Source: WLMZ01 sp037139095
GTDB taxonomy: Bacteria; Actinomycetota; Acidimicrobiia; Acidimicrobiales; Ilumatobacteraceae
Length of the DNA stretch: 64,000 nt
Reading direction: 5' to 3'
Assembly (NCBI GenBank): GCA_037139095.1
Contig: JBAXHD010000005.1
Span: 43,004-107,003 of the forward strand
Shown here: positions 16,569-24,847 of the stretch, in pieces
How positions within the stretch are numbered: position 1 is the first letter of the stretch
Layout: each line of letters opens with the position of its first letter
Program-made: the position numbers and the translations under genes
Notes under the pieces: model-generated
Databases searched by the model: none
What the model was told of the DNA's origin: nothing
What the model saw: the letters and a program-made list of their open reading frames with translations, nothing else

Positions 16569-17386
16569 ACTGGGGGTTGCCGCAGCTGCGCGATCTGCCG
16601 TGGCGACATACCCGTGATCCGTGGGGGGTTCTCGTTAGCGAGGTCATGCTGCAGCAAACCCAAGCGCATCGGGTGATACCGAAGTGGCATGCGTTTATGT
16701 CGGCGTACGCCACACCGTTGCAGTGCGCCAACGCCGCGTTGGGCGATGTGCTCGAACTCTGGCTCGGATTGGGCTATCCGCGTCGCGCCCGAAATTTGCA
16801 TCTGGCCGCGCAACAGGTCTGCGCGCTCGGTGAGTTTCCGCGCACACTCGATGGGCTCCTTGCGTTACCCGGTGTTGGTGCCTATACAGCGCGGGCCGTG
16901 ATGGCGTTTGCCTTCGAGCTTGATGCAGCAGTGGTCGACACCAATGTTGCGCGCGTCTACGCGCGCGTCGGAGGTTTGTCGCTCACCGCCCGACAGGTAC
17001 AAGTAGCGGCCGATAGCGCGCTGCCAAGTGGGCTCTCATGGGAGTGGAACCAGTGCCTCATGGATCTCGGCGCTGTGCTGTGTCGGCCGCTGAACCCGGA
17101 TTGCGACTCATGCCCGCTCGCTGCGCGCTGCGCGTGGCGAGGCCGCGGTGATGATCCTGCGATTGGGTCGGCTGGCGTGAGCACGCGCCAGAGTCGGTTT
17201 GCTGGCTCAGATCGTCAGGGCCGCGGTCGGTTGATGAAGGCTCTTGTAGATGGGCCGGTGCCAGCGCATCGGCTTGCTCACACGATGGGTTGGCCCGATC
17301 AAGGCGAGCGGGCTGGTCGCGTCGCAGCAACGTTGGTAGCCGACGGACTCGTGGTGCTCGATAACCAGTGGTATCGGCACCCCTGA
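16547..17386 (+). CDS. mutY: Adenine DNA glycosylase MutY, short form
   Basis: 279 residues of the HhH-GPD base-excision family, removing adenine mispaired with 8-oxoguanine. E32 in VSEVMLQQTQ, the helix-hairpin-helix LPGVGAYTARAV, catalytic D131 in VVDTNVARV and the [4Fe-4S] loop C179-x6-C186-x2-C189-x5-C195 are intact. Typical MutY has about 350 residues with a Nudix-like C-terminal domain that recognises 8-oxoG; here only about 80 residues follow the cluster and resemble a winged helix, so that domain is missing. The GTG start lies inside the MaoC gene. Confidence 0.9.
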   Translation: MDQQALLNWGLPQLRDLPWRHTRDPWGVLVSEVMLQQTQAHRVIPKWHAFMSAYATPLQCANAALGDVLELWLGLGYPRRARNLHLAAQQVCALGEFPRTLDGLLALPGVGAYTARAVMAFAFELDAAVVDTNVARVYARVGGLSLTARQVQVAADSALPSGLSWEWNQCLMDLGAVLCRPLNPDCDSCPLAARCAWRGRGDDPAIGSAGVSTRQSRFAGSDRQGRGRLMKALVDGPVPAHRLAHTMGWPDQGERAGRVAATLVADGLVVLDNQWYRHP

Positions 17387-17398
17387 GCGGTTGTTGTT

Positions 17399-17929
17399 TT
17401 ACTGCGCTTGTGTCGCGGTAATAGCTGCCACGATCTCATCGAACGCTGCATCGGCATACGCCGACATTTCGTCGTCGGTGCGATCTTGGATGGGGTGTGG
17501 GGTGAACACGCGAGCCACCGTTGGGAAGCCCAACGATTGAGATTGCGATTCAGCTGCAGTGACGAACTCACCAGAAGCGACGAACACGCCGGGAATGCCG
17601 CGGCGCTCGAGATCAACGATGTCGTGCACACTGCACGACGTACAACTGCCTCAATCGGCGAGCGCTTCGATGACCACATGACACTGGCTGGCGATCTCGT
17701 GACGAAGATCTACGGGAGCCGGCTTGGTGAACGTGGGCTTACGAAATCGCTTGACCTCTGCGCCGATCTCGACAAGCCGCGTTTCGAGTCGATTCAAGAA
17801 CACATCGCCGCGAGCTTTGGAGATATCGAGCAGACCAACCGTGAGGCCAGCCAGCGATGCTGGGCGCGTCAAGCGGGTGATCTCTGCCACGCGTCGTTCG
17901 TTGGTTGGGTCGAGCAGCACTGCGCTCAT
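17399..17929 (-). CDS. UGSC-motif selenoprotein with in-frame UGA as selenocysteine
   Basis: One 176-residue protein if the UGA at 17653-17651 is read as selenocysteine 93. Before it the frame reads HVVIEALAD; after it GSCTSCSVHDIVDLERRGIP and a normal C-terminus, ending at a later stop. This gives the U-G-S-C-T-S-C motif of the UGSC (seleno)protein family, whose other members carry CGSC. A perfect 8-bp hairpin with a GUG loop starts 11 bases after the UGA (see 17621). ATG 17929 is preceded by AAGGAG at 7 bases. Second gene of an operon with a thioredoxin-domain protein, 37 bases upstream. Function unknown; the U/C cluster suggests redox chemistry. An automatic annotation would split it into two fragments. 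Confidence 0.85.
17621..17639 (-). promoter_or_regulatory. Bacterial SECIS-like hairpin downstream of the UGA codon
   Basis: Perfect inverted repeat on the mRNA: GUCGUGCA, loop GUG, UGCACGAC. It begins 11 bases after the UGA and its apical loop 19 bases after, with G as first loop base. Known bacterial SECIS elements lie within about 40 bases of the UGA with a G in the first positions of a small apical loop, so it is well placed to bind SelB. Confidence 0.75.
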
Positions 17930-17966
17930 GAGAAGGCTCCTTGGGTCATTGGGGCAATCATTGTGG

Positions 17967-19406
17967 TCAGTATCGCACGGCGTGGGTGACGGGTTGACTG
18001 CCAACCTCGCCGTTGGCCCAGCCGCCGATGATCACCGAGAACAGTCCGGCGCCGCCGCCCGCGTGAACGAGCAGCAGTCCGTCGGGTCTGAACTTGGGCA
18101 GGGTGAGATGTTCGAGATGGCTCGGAATACCTTCGGCGATGCCGTGAGCGCCTCGGGCAAGCTCGGCGCCGCTGATCTGTAGCCGGGCGTGAATCTCTTC
18201 GAGCACGCGCTCGCGATCCCAGCCCGCATCGCTAAAGACGCGGGCATGTTCGGGACCCATGATGATGACTGCGTCGAACGCCAAGACCAGCTTGGGGTTA
18301 TGCAGCGTGCGCAGACAGCTCGCGAAGGTGTTCGCCAAGCTCTCGGGATCGCGTGCGAGCTGATCGACAACGCAACGCGGCCCTTCGCCAGCGAAGACCG
18401 TGACTGCATCGGCGCCATCGGCAACTCCGCGCGCGGCTGCCAGCGATGTCCATGGCGAACCCAGTTCGTCTTCGGCGAAACAGAAGCTGAGCTTGCCAGG
18501 ATTGCCGTGAGTAGCGCGGTCTACCTCGCCGGGGCGACCGCCACCCACGTTGCGGATCACCAGTTGCAAGGCGCGGCCAATGGTGAGGTTGGCGCGGTTG
18601 CCCTGACCGAGCACGTTCATACCTGAGTTCATGCCGATGTCGCGCGTGCCTGGACCATTGCAGATGACCACGGGACCCACAGGCATGGTGGTGGCCAACA
18701 CGCCGTGAATGTTGAACTCGTTGGTGCACACGGCCTCGAGAGCCGCGAGCACCCACGGGAAGTACTCGGGTAGGCAGCCCGCCATGACGGCGTTGATTGC
18801 CACCTTCTCGACCGTGACCTCGATGAGATCGGGAGGAACAATCGCCACGATGTCGTCGGGCGCGCGATTGGTGCCGCTCAGCATCCGCAACACACGGGCC
18901 TCGGTTGGTGGAACCACCGGTAAGCCGTCGGTCCAGCCGCGATTGAACAACGCCTCGATCTCGTCTTCGGCGTCGGCGATCTCGACACGCCGCGCCCTCA
19001 GCACACTGCCGCTGAAACGCGCGCGGAGTTCGTCTTCGAGGTTGGGATCAACCGAGAGCGAACCGCAGCCTGGCCGCATCGCGCTGAGATCGCTTCCGAG
19101 GTCGTCGATTCCGGTGAGGGCCTGCCATGCGGCGCGGCTCCAGCCAACGGTGCGATCCACTTCTTCGCCGTCGATGACGCGCAGCAAGGTGGGCACTGTT
19201 TCGATGTCGTGGTGCCAGCTCACCGAGAGGTCGGCGTCGTGGATTGCGGCGAGGTCGGCAGGAAAGGTTGGGTCGTCTTGCGTATAGATCGTGAGTCCAA
19301 CTTCGGCGGCGACGCGAGCAAGCACGGGGGTGACCATCACGCAGGTGGCGCACTCGCGTTTAACAATCGCAACGAGTCCGTTCGGCAGGCTTGGGGGCTG
19401 GCTCAT
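17967..19406 (-). CDS. Thioredoxin-domain protein fused to a large uncharacterised domain, partner of the UGSC protein
   Basis: 479 residues. Residues 1 to about 95 form a thioredoxin-like domain with C19-A-T-C22 and a cis-proline region ETVPTLLRV. After a linker with RPGCGSLSVD, a domain of about 350 residues begins near GWTDGLPVVPPTEARV and contains many conserved-looking Gly/Asn patches (NIHGVLATTMPVGPVV, GPGTRDIGMNSGMN). I know this large domain only as an uncharacterised family seen beside UGSC proteins. The gene starts at an ATG 6 bases after a TACGGT box and heads the operon. Electron exchange between CATC and the selenocysteine site is plausible but inferred. Confidence 0.75.
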   Translation of the reverse strand: MSQPPSLPNGLVAIVKRECATCVMVTPVLARVAAEVGLTIYTQDDPTFPADLAAIHDADLSVSWHHDIETVPTLLRVIDGEEVDRTVGWSRAAWQALTGIDDLGSDLSAMRPGCGSLSVDPNLEDELRARFSGSVLRARRVEIADAEDEIEALFNRGWTDGLPVVPPTEARVLRMLSGTNRAPDDIVAIVPPDLIEVTVEKVAINAVMAGCLPEYFPWVLAALEAVCTNEFNIHGVLATTMPVGPVVICNGPGTRDIGMNSGMNVLGQGNRANLTIGRALQLVIRNVGGGRPGEVDRATHGNPGKLSFCFAEDELGSPWTSLAAARGVADGADAVTVFAGEGPRCVVDQLARDPESLANTFASCLRTLHNPKLVLAFDAVIIMGPEHARVFSDAGWDRERVLEEIHARLQISGAELARGAHGIAEGIPSHLEHLTLPKFRPDGLLLVHAGGGAGLFSVIIGGWANGEVGSQPVTHAVRY

Positions 19407-19412
19407 GATCTG

Positions 19413-19418
19413 ACCGTA
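19413..19418 (-). promoter_or_regulatory. Leaderless -10 box (TACGGT) of the UGSC operon
   Basis: TACGGT ends 6 bases before ATG 19406. The second gene, by contrast, has a full Shine-Dalgarno site. Confidence 0.55.
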
Positions 19419-19494
19419 GCTTCTGGGACGGACGTCACAAGCCTTCGGTGATTCTGAGCCGATCTAGAGTGTCTACATTGATCGCCACGGTCTG

Positions 19495-20370
19495 ATGAGT
19501 GGGGACATCGTGAAGAATCAGAACCAAATTGCCGTCACGTTTCGAGGTGTCCGAGGCTCGACCCCGTGCCACAGCGAAGCTACTGCGCGCTATGGCGGCA
19601 ACACGTCGTGCGTGTCCCTTGCGATCCCCGATAACGACCCCGTCGTGTTCGATCTCGGAACAGGCCTGCGCTACTTCGGACTCGAGCAGCCCAACGACGG
19701 CACGTTCCGCGGGCACTGCTTGCTGTCGCACCTGCATTGGGACCACACGCAGGGTCTGCCGTTCTTCACACCGATTCTGAATCCGGGTGCGCAGTTCGAC
19801 ATCTACGGTCCGCCGCAAGAAGACGGCCGCACGTTTAGCGATGTCATGTTCGATGCCATCAAGCCTCCGTTGTTCCCGATCGAACTCGATCAATTCCCGG
19901 GAACCCTGCGGTTCCATGATGTGAGCGACAGCAACTTCACGCTGGGAGACGCCGGCGAGGTGCACGTGAAGTCCCGGCTCATTCCGCACATCGGCCTCAC
20001 GTGTGGCTACCGAGTCACATGGAACGGAATCTCTATTGCCTATCTCAGCGATCATCAGATGCCCTACGACGGCTCGATGAGCGCTTCACCGGCGGCACTC
20101 GAGCTCATCGACGGATGCGATCTGCTGATTCATGATTCGCAGTACCTCCCCGCTGAGTTCGCGCTCAAGAGCACTTGGGGTCATTGCACTGCCGAGTACG
20201 CCGCGTGGATCGCGGCCGAAGCAGGAGCCAAGAAGCTCGCGCTTTTCCACCACGATCCCGGTCGTTGCGACGATTCGCTCGACGAAGTGGCCAAGGACAT
20301 CGCTCGCTTGAGCGAAGTTGCCGGCGTCGAGGTATTCGCCGCCGCCGAGGGCCTCACCGTTTACGCGTGA
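19495..20370 (+). CDS. Metallo-beta-lactamase-fold hydrolase
   Basis: 291 residues of the MBL superfamily. The binuclear metal motif H79-L-H81-W-D83-H84 is intact, with downstream ligands probably in SRLIPHIGLTCGY, IAYLSDHQMP and a terminal LALFHHDPGR. The layout (VTFRGVRGSTPCHS at the start) is that of cyclic-nucleotide phosphodiesterase/RNase Z-like members. A TACATT box lies 15 bases upstream of ATG 19495, and a GTG at 19510 is an alternative start. It overlaps the next gene by GTGA. Confidence 0.85.
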   Translation: MSGDIVKNQNQIAVTFRGVRGSTPCHSEATARYGGNTSCVSLAIPDNDPVVFDLGTGLRYFGLEQPNDGTFRGHCLLSHLHWDHTQGLPFFTPILNPGAQFDIYGPPQEDGRTFSDVMFDAIKPPLFPIELDQFPGTLRFHDVSDSNFTLGDAGEVHVKSRLIPHIGLTCGYRVTWNGISIAYLSDHQMPYDGSMSASPAALELIDGCDLLIHDSQYLPAEFALKSTWGHCTAEYAAWIAAEAGAKKLALFHHDPGRCDDSLDEVAKDIARLSEVAGVEVFAAAEGLTVYA

Positions 20371-20744
20371 CACTCGCATTCGCCGCCGGCCTCGTCCTTG
20401 GCATCGCGTTCCTCGCTGCGGGCGCGGCCAAAATCGCGTCCGGTTCGTTGTGGGCGCAGCAGGCGCAAGCAATTGGTGCGCCCGCATTGTCCGTGGCTGT
20501 TGTGCCGCCGCTCGAAATTGTCATCGGCGCACTGCTGTGCACACGCGCAGCCCCTGAGATAGTTGCGGCGATTGCGCTCGCACTGCTGGCAATGTTTACC
20601 ACGCTCATCACGGTGCGCCTTGCGCAAGGCAAGCGACCTCCGTGCGCGTGCTTCGGCTCGTGGAGCGCGCGCCCATTGGGCTGGCGTCACCTGCTTCGCA
20701 ACCTTGTGCTGATTGCCCTCGCCGTTGTGGTGTTGATCGGCTAA
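20367..20744 (+). CDS. MauE/DoxX-like small membrane protein
   Basis: 125 residues with four hydrophobic helices and the motif PPCACFGSWS characteristic of MauE-like proteins (methylamine utilisation; related to VKOR/DoxX helical bundles), which support disulfide formation or quinone-linked redox in the membrane. The GTG overlaps the stop of the MBL gene (GTGA), fixing the start. No other methylamine-dehydrogenase gene is nearby. Convergent with oligopeptidase B. Confidence 0.75.
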   Translation: MTLAFAAGLVLGIAFLAAGAAKIASGSLWAQQAQAIGAPALSVAVVPPLEIVIGALLCTRAAPEIVAAIALALLAMFTTLITVRLAQGKRPPCACFGSWSARPLGWRHLLRNLVLIALAVVVLIG

Positions 20745-20750
20745 CTGGCG

Positions 20751-22787
20751 TTAGGTCGTGGCCGCTAGAAACGCGATGACCCGAGCTTCATCACGCCACA
20801 TCTCGTAACGGCCGCTTGGACCGCCGTGTCCGGCACCCATCTCGCATTTGAAGACCAGCGGCACATCGTTGGCGCGAATCTCACGCAGCTTGGCAACCCA
20901 CTTGGCCGGCTCGTGGTAACTCACGCGAGGGTCGTTGAGCCCGGCTGTCACATAGATGGCCGGGTAGTTGTGCGGCCCCAGATTGTCGTAGGGCGAGTAG
21001 CTCAGCATGTAGCTCGCCGAGGGTTCTTCTCGTGGGTCGCCCCACTCTTCCCACTCGGTGACCGTGAGCGGCAGCGATGGGTCGCTCATTGTGGAGACAA
21101 CATCGACAAACGGCACTTCAGCGATTGCTGATGCAAACAGGTCCGGGCGCATGTTGATGCACGCGCCCACCAGCAATCCGCCGGCGCTTCCGCCGCGCAG
21201 GGCCAGCCGGCCAGCGGCCACCCAACCGGTTGCGACAAGGTGTTCGCAGCACGCAATGGTGTCGCTGAATGTGTTGGCCTTAGACAGCAACTTTCCGTCG
21301 AGGTACCAACGGCGACCGAGTTCGCCACCGCCGCGCGGGTGCACGACCGCAAAGGTCCAGCCGCGATCGATGAGCGACAGGCGAGCCACTGAGAACCACG
21401 GTGGAAGGCTGATCTCGTATGAGCCGTATCCGTAGACCACACAGGGCGCCGAACCGTTGGCTACAGCGTCGCTGAGCCGCACCACGTCTACCGGAACTCG
21501 GGTGCCGTCGGGCGCAACGGCCCACTCGCGGGTGGCCGCGTACCGGCTGAGGTCGACGCCTGGCACTGGCTGTTGCTTGAGCAACGTGCGGGCTCCGGTG
21601 GTGAGATCTTCTTCGAAGACCGACGCTGGCGTGGTGAACGACTGATACGAAAACCGCACGGTGGTGGTGTGCCATTCGGGGTTCGACTCGAGTTCTACCT
21701 CGTGCGGTTCGATACCGAGATCAATCACGTGCTCGCGACCGTTGGCCCACAACACGCGCAGGCGTTGTTGGGCCTCGTGCCACTCGTGAACGACGAGATG
21801 GGTTGCGAATGGCTCGGCACCAACAATGCGTCGGCCGGCCTCGTGCGCCAAGAACTCAGTCCACTGCGCTGGTGCCGCAATCGGCGCGGTCATCACGCGA
21901 AAGTCTTCGGCTCCGAGGTTGGTGACGATGACAAATCGGTCGCCCCAATGGTCGAGGTGGTACTCGATGTCGTCGGCGCGTGGACGAACAATTGCAGGGG
22001 TTGCAGTTGGGTCGCTGGCGGCGATAAGAGCCACCTCGGAGGACAACTTGCTCGATGACTCGATCACGATCCACTCATCGCTGCGAGTGAGGTCTACCGA
22101 GACAAAGAACCGTTCGTCGAGGTCTTCGAACACCAACGAATCGGCGGCCTGATCAGTGCCGATGCGATGCCGCCACACCTGAAATGGGCGCATTGCTTCA
22201 TCGGGCTTCACATACAGCACCCATTGATCGTCGGCGTTGGTGCCCGCGCCCACCGACCAAGCGCAGCCACCCCACGCAGTATCGGTGAGCGTGTCAGCGA
22301 GTTCGGCGCCGGTAGAGAGGTCGCGAAATTTCATTGTGTACCGCTCGCCGCCATCGGTGTCGCTGGACCAAGCGAGCAGTCGATGATCGGGGCTTACCGC
22401 GAATGTGCCGAGCGAAAAATACTCGTGCCCATCGGCTTCGATGTTTTCGTCGAGGAGCACGTGCTCAGTAGCCGTCTCGCGAGATGCGCCGCGGCAATGA
22501 ATTGGGTAGCTCTGACCTTCTTCGGTGCGACTCGTGTACCACCAAGCGTCTTTGCGCACCGGTGCCTCGAGATCAGTTTCAAGTACACGCGACTTGATCT
22601 CTTCGAACACGGTCTCGACGAAGGCTGAGTGGCCGCTGAAGAACTCGTCGGCGTAGCGATTCTCGGCCTCGAGGTAGGCAATGGTGTCGGGATCGTCGCG
22701 GTTGCGTAACCAAGCCCACGGGTCGCTGACGGTGCCGGTAGGGCGCTGCCATTCGAATGGAATCTGTTTCGCGACGGGAGCGTTCAT
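20751..22787 (-). CDS. ptrB: Oligopeptidase B, S9 serine peptidase
   Basis: 678 residues: an N-terminal beta-propeller (about 1-400) and a C-terminal alpha/beta hydrolase. The nucleophile lies in LRGGSAGGLLVGA, the acidic residue probably in TAGLNDPRVSYHEPAKW and the His in GAGHGGPSGR. DPWAWLRNRDDPDTIAYLE at the start and the YGSYEI entrance motif are typical of prolyl-oligopeptidase family enzymes that cut after basic residues in short peptides. Length agrees with PtrB. A TACCCT box lies 9 bases before the ATG. Confidence 0.9.
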   Translation of the reverse strand: MNAPVAKQIPFEWQRPTGTVSDPWAWLRNRDDPDTIAYLEAENRYADEFFSGHSAFVETVFEEIKSRVLETDLEAPVRKDAWWYTSRTEEGQSYPIHCRGASRETATEHVLLDENIEADGHEYFSLGTFAVSPDHRLLAWSSDTDGGERYTMKFRDLSTGAELADTLTDTAWGGCAWSVGAGTNADDQWVLYVKPDEAMRPFQVWRHRIGTDQAADSLVFEDLDERFFVSVDLTRSDEWIVIESSSKLSSEVALIAASDPTATPAIVRPRADDIEYHLDHWGDRFVIVTNLGAEDFRVMTAPIAAPAQWTEFLAHEAGRRIVGAEPFATHLVVHEWHEAQQRLRVLWANGREHVIDLGIEPHEVELESNPEWHTTTVRFSYQSFTTPASVFEEDLTTGARTLLKQQPVPGVDLSRYAATREWAVAPDGTRVPVDVVRLSDAVANGSAPCVVYGYGSYEISLPPWFSVARLSLIDRGWTFAVVHPRGGGELGRRWYLDGKLLSKANTFSDTIACCEHLVATGWVAAGRLALRGGSAGGLLVGACINMRPDLFASAIAEVPFVDVVSTMSDPSLPLTVTEWEEWGDPREEPSASYMLSYSPYDNLGPHNYPAIYVTAGLNDPRVSYHEPAKWVAKLREIRANDVPLVFKCEMGAGHGGPSGRYEMWRDEARVIAFLAATT

Positions 22788-22855
22788 CGCCTGTGCAGGG
22801 TAGTGCTGTCTCGACCGAGCGCGCGGAGCATTCGTTAGATACCCTGACGCCCGTT

Positions 22856-23116
22856 ATGCGGGTGTGGATCGACCAAGACTTGTGCACCGGCGATGGGCTG
22901 TGCCTCGATCATTGCCCCGATGTGTTCGTGCAACTCGAAGATGGCATTGCCTATGTGGCCGAGGCCGGTTCACCGCTCAACGATCCGGGCGGGGCGGGCA
23001 GTCTGGCGTTTGTGCCCGAGCGCGACTATCGAGCCGTTATCGACGCCGCCGAGGCATGCCCGGGCGAGTGCATCTTCATCGAGGTCTCGCCCGCTAACGC
23101 CGCGTCAGCGGCCTAG
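22856..23116 (+). CDS. Small ferredoxin
   Basis: 86 residues. DLCTGDGLCLDHCP and AACPGECIF-like spacing (EACPGECIF in the sequence) give the D-x3-C-x5-C-x3-CP and C-terminal C ligands of single-cluster 3Fe-4S/4Fe-4S ferredoxins that serve P450s and oxygenases in actinobacteria. ATG 22856 begins the family N-terminus MRVWIDQDLC; longer starts upstream overlap the divergent gene. It converges on the Rieske oxygenase gene and could be its electron donor, or serve the P450 at 37443. Confidence 0.87.
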   Translation: MRVWIDQDLCTGDGLCLDHCPDVFVQLEDGIAYVAEAGSPLNDPGGAGSLAFVPERDYRAVIDAAEACPGECIFIEVSPANAASAA

Positions 23117-23130
23117 CCACACAGCGTTGG

Positions 23131-24513
23131 CTAGGGCTTGGCGATCCATTCGTTGAGCAGATTGTGGAAGTGACGCAACTTGGCCTCTTGGTAGTTGGCC
23201 AACGTGACACCGGGCTTGCGCATCGACCGCAGCCCCACTTGAACCTTGGGAAGGTTGAAGCTGTCTTGGTTGAACACACGCGCCAACATGCCGAGCTCGG
23301 GAGCTTCGGTCCAGTCGTCGTCGGGTCCGAGCCAATGGATTGGCACTGATGGAGGCTTCGGCAGCGATGGGTCGAAGGGTTCAAGGAACATGCACTCCAT
23401 GATCGACATCTCATGGTTGTCGCCGTAGGGGCGGAACCGATACGTGATGCGGTTGTAGGCGCCCCACGGATGGAAGTTGGGGAAGAGCGTGTAATAAATG
23501 CTCTCCGACAGTTCGGCGTCGCTGAGCTTGTCGGCTTCGTCGCCGATGGTTTTACGCAGGTTGATGCGCGCGCCGTTTCCAGTAACCGAGCGCGCGGTCA
23601 TCCCCTCGGTGAGCACCAAATACGGCGGTTGGTCGAGGCGTCGATCGGAGACAGCATCGAACATTTCTTGTTCGGTCGGGGTGTACGACAGGTGTGGGCT
23701 CGGCGTGCCGTTGGGCGTAATGGCTCGTGAGAAGTTGCCCTCAAAGTCGTATTGGCTGTTGGCGTCGCCGATGCCTGCAAGCAGCTGCGGATGAGTAGCC
23801 ACCACATGGAAGGCCTCCATGAACGCCTCCTGCACAACTTTCCAGTTGGCGGGAAAGATGCGGGCAACGTGCACGGACTTGTAGCGGTTCTCGAGCGGCC
23901 ACTTTTCGAAGTGGCTCGGGAGGTTGCCGAGAAATGCCTCGAGCGATTCGCAGTTGGGATCCATGTTCACGAAGACAAAGCCGCCCCAGCTGCCCACCTT
24001 GAGTTCAGGCAGTGACCACGTGGCGGGGTCGATGTGCGGAAAGTCCCACTCGCATGGCACCTGCTTGAGTGAGCCGTTGAGGTTCCAGCAAAAGCCGTGG
24101 AAGGGGCAGCGCAGCTCGGTGGCGTTGCCATCGGTTTCACGCAGCTGCCGTCCGCGATGCAAGCACGCGTTGTAATACGCCTTGATCTCTGTGTCGCTCA
24201 CGCGCACAACCAGAATCGACTGGCCGCAGATGTCGTAGTTCAGCGTGTCGCCCACCTCGGCGATGTCGTCGGAGCGACACGCCATCTGCCACACGCGGTT
24301 CCACATCTTGTCCTTCTCAAGTTCGTGGAACTCGCGGCTGGTGTAGCGGCTGACCGGAATGTCGGTGTCTTCGGTGAAGTGATAGCTCTGCCAGCGCAGC
24401 ACCGGGGGCACGTTCTCGGGGCGCGAGTCGGTGTCGAGCAGTTGCTGATACGAGAGGCCTGATGAGCGGGCTTCGCCTGGTGCTGGTGCTGGTGGTTCGC
24501 TGAGTGTTGTCAT
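23131..24513 (-). CDS. Rieske-type ring-hydroxylating oxygenase, alpha subunit
   Basis: 460 residues. The Rieske [2Fe-2S] ligands are C117-L-H119 and C136-P-F-H139; the mononuclear iron ligands are likely H236 and H241 in EAFHVVATHPQ with a C-terminal Asp. The length and NWKVVQEAFMEAFH block match alpha subunits of aromatic or carnitine-type monooxygenases. No beta subunit or reductase lies nearby; a ferredoxin gene is convergent at 22856. GGAG lies 8 bases before the ATG, and the gene follows a small unknown gene by 34 bases. Confidence 0.9.
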   Translation of the reverse strand: MTTLSEPPAPAPGEARSSGLSYQQLLDTDSRPENVPPVLRWQSYHFTEDTDIPVSRYTSREFHELEKDKMWNRVWQMACRSDDIAEVGDTLNYDICGQSILVVRVSDTEIKAYYNACLHRGRQLRETDGNATELRCPFHGFCWNLNGSLKQVPCEWDFPHIDPATWSLPELKVGSWGGFVFVNMDPNCESLEAFLGNLPSHFEKWPLENRYKSVHVARIFPANWKVVQEAFMEAFHVVATHPQLLAGIGDANSQYDFEGNFSRAITPNGTPSPHLSYTPTEQEMFDAVSDRRLDQPPYLVLTEGMTARSVTGNGARINLRKTIGDEADKLSDAELSESIYYTLFPNFHPWGAYNRITYRFRPYGDNHEMSIMECMFLEPFDPSLPKPPSVPIHWLGPDDDWTEAPELGMLARVFNQDSFNLPKVQVGLRSMRKPGVTLANYQEAKLRHFHNLLNEWIAKP

Positions 24514-24547
24514 TGCTGAAACTCCTTGCGGCGATCTGGGGCTGTGG

Positions 24548-24841
24548 TCAATCGGACGTAAGTGCTTTGGCGGCTTGTTGGTATCGATTCGGCAGTTGTT
24601 TGCCAGCGATCCACAAGCACAAGTGCGGGTCGGCTTGCTTCAGCGCTCCGCTGAGCCAAACCCCATGCGACGTGAACTCGCCCGTGACGCCGTTCTTCTC
24701 AACACTGATGGTGCCTTGCTCGGTGAGGTCATAGGTGGCCCCTGAAAGCGGGTGACGAATCGTTCGCATAAACCAGTACCCCCCAGTGGAAATGAACTGC
24801 TCGATTCGGAAATTACCTATCGCGCGATCAATTCTCTGCAT
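24548..24841 (-). CDS. Small protein of unknown function upstream of the Rieske oxygenase
   Basis: 97 residues, not recognised. It is mostly beta-like, with YWFMRTIRHPLSGATYDL and GVWLSGALKQADPHLCLW, no membrane segment and a single Cys. It lies between the membrane-protein gene (6 bases) and the Rieske gene (34 bases) on one strand, so the three probably share a transcript. The length and operon position make it likely to be real. Confidence 0.6.
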   Translation of the reverse strand: MQRIDRAIGNFRIEQFISTGGYWFMRTIRHPLSGATYDLTEQGTISVEKNGVTGEFTSHGVWLSGALKQADPHLCLWIAGKQLPNRYQQAAKALTSD

Positions 24842-24847
24842 CGTGCG

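Noticed and set aside
17399..17629. Separate 76-residue gene beginning at an in-frame ATG after the UGA, or a pseudogene fragment
   Set aside because: No ribosome site before that ATG; the sequence is the direct continuation of the upstream frame, the UGSC motif spans the UGA and a SECIS-like hairpin follows.
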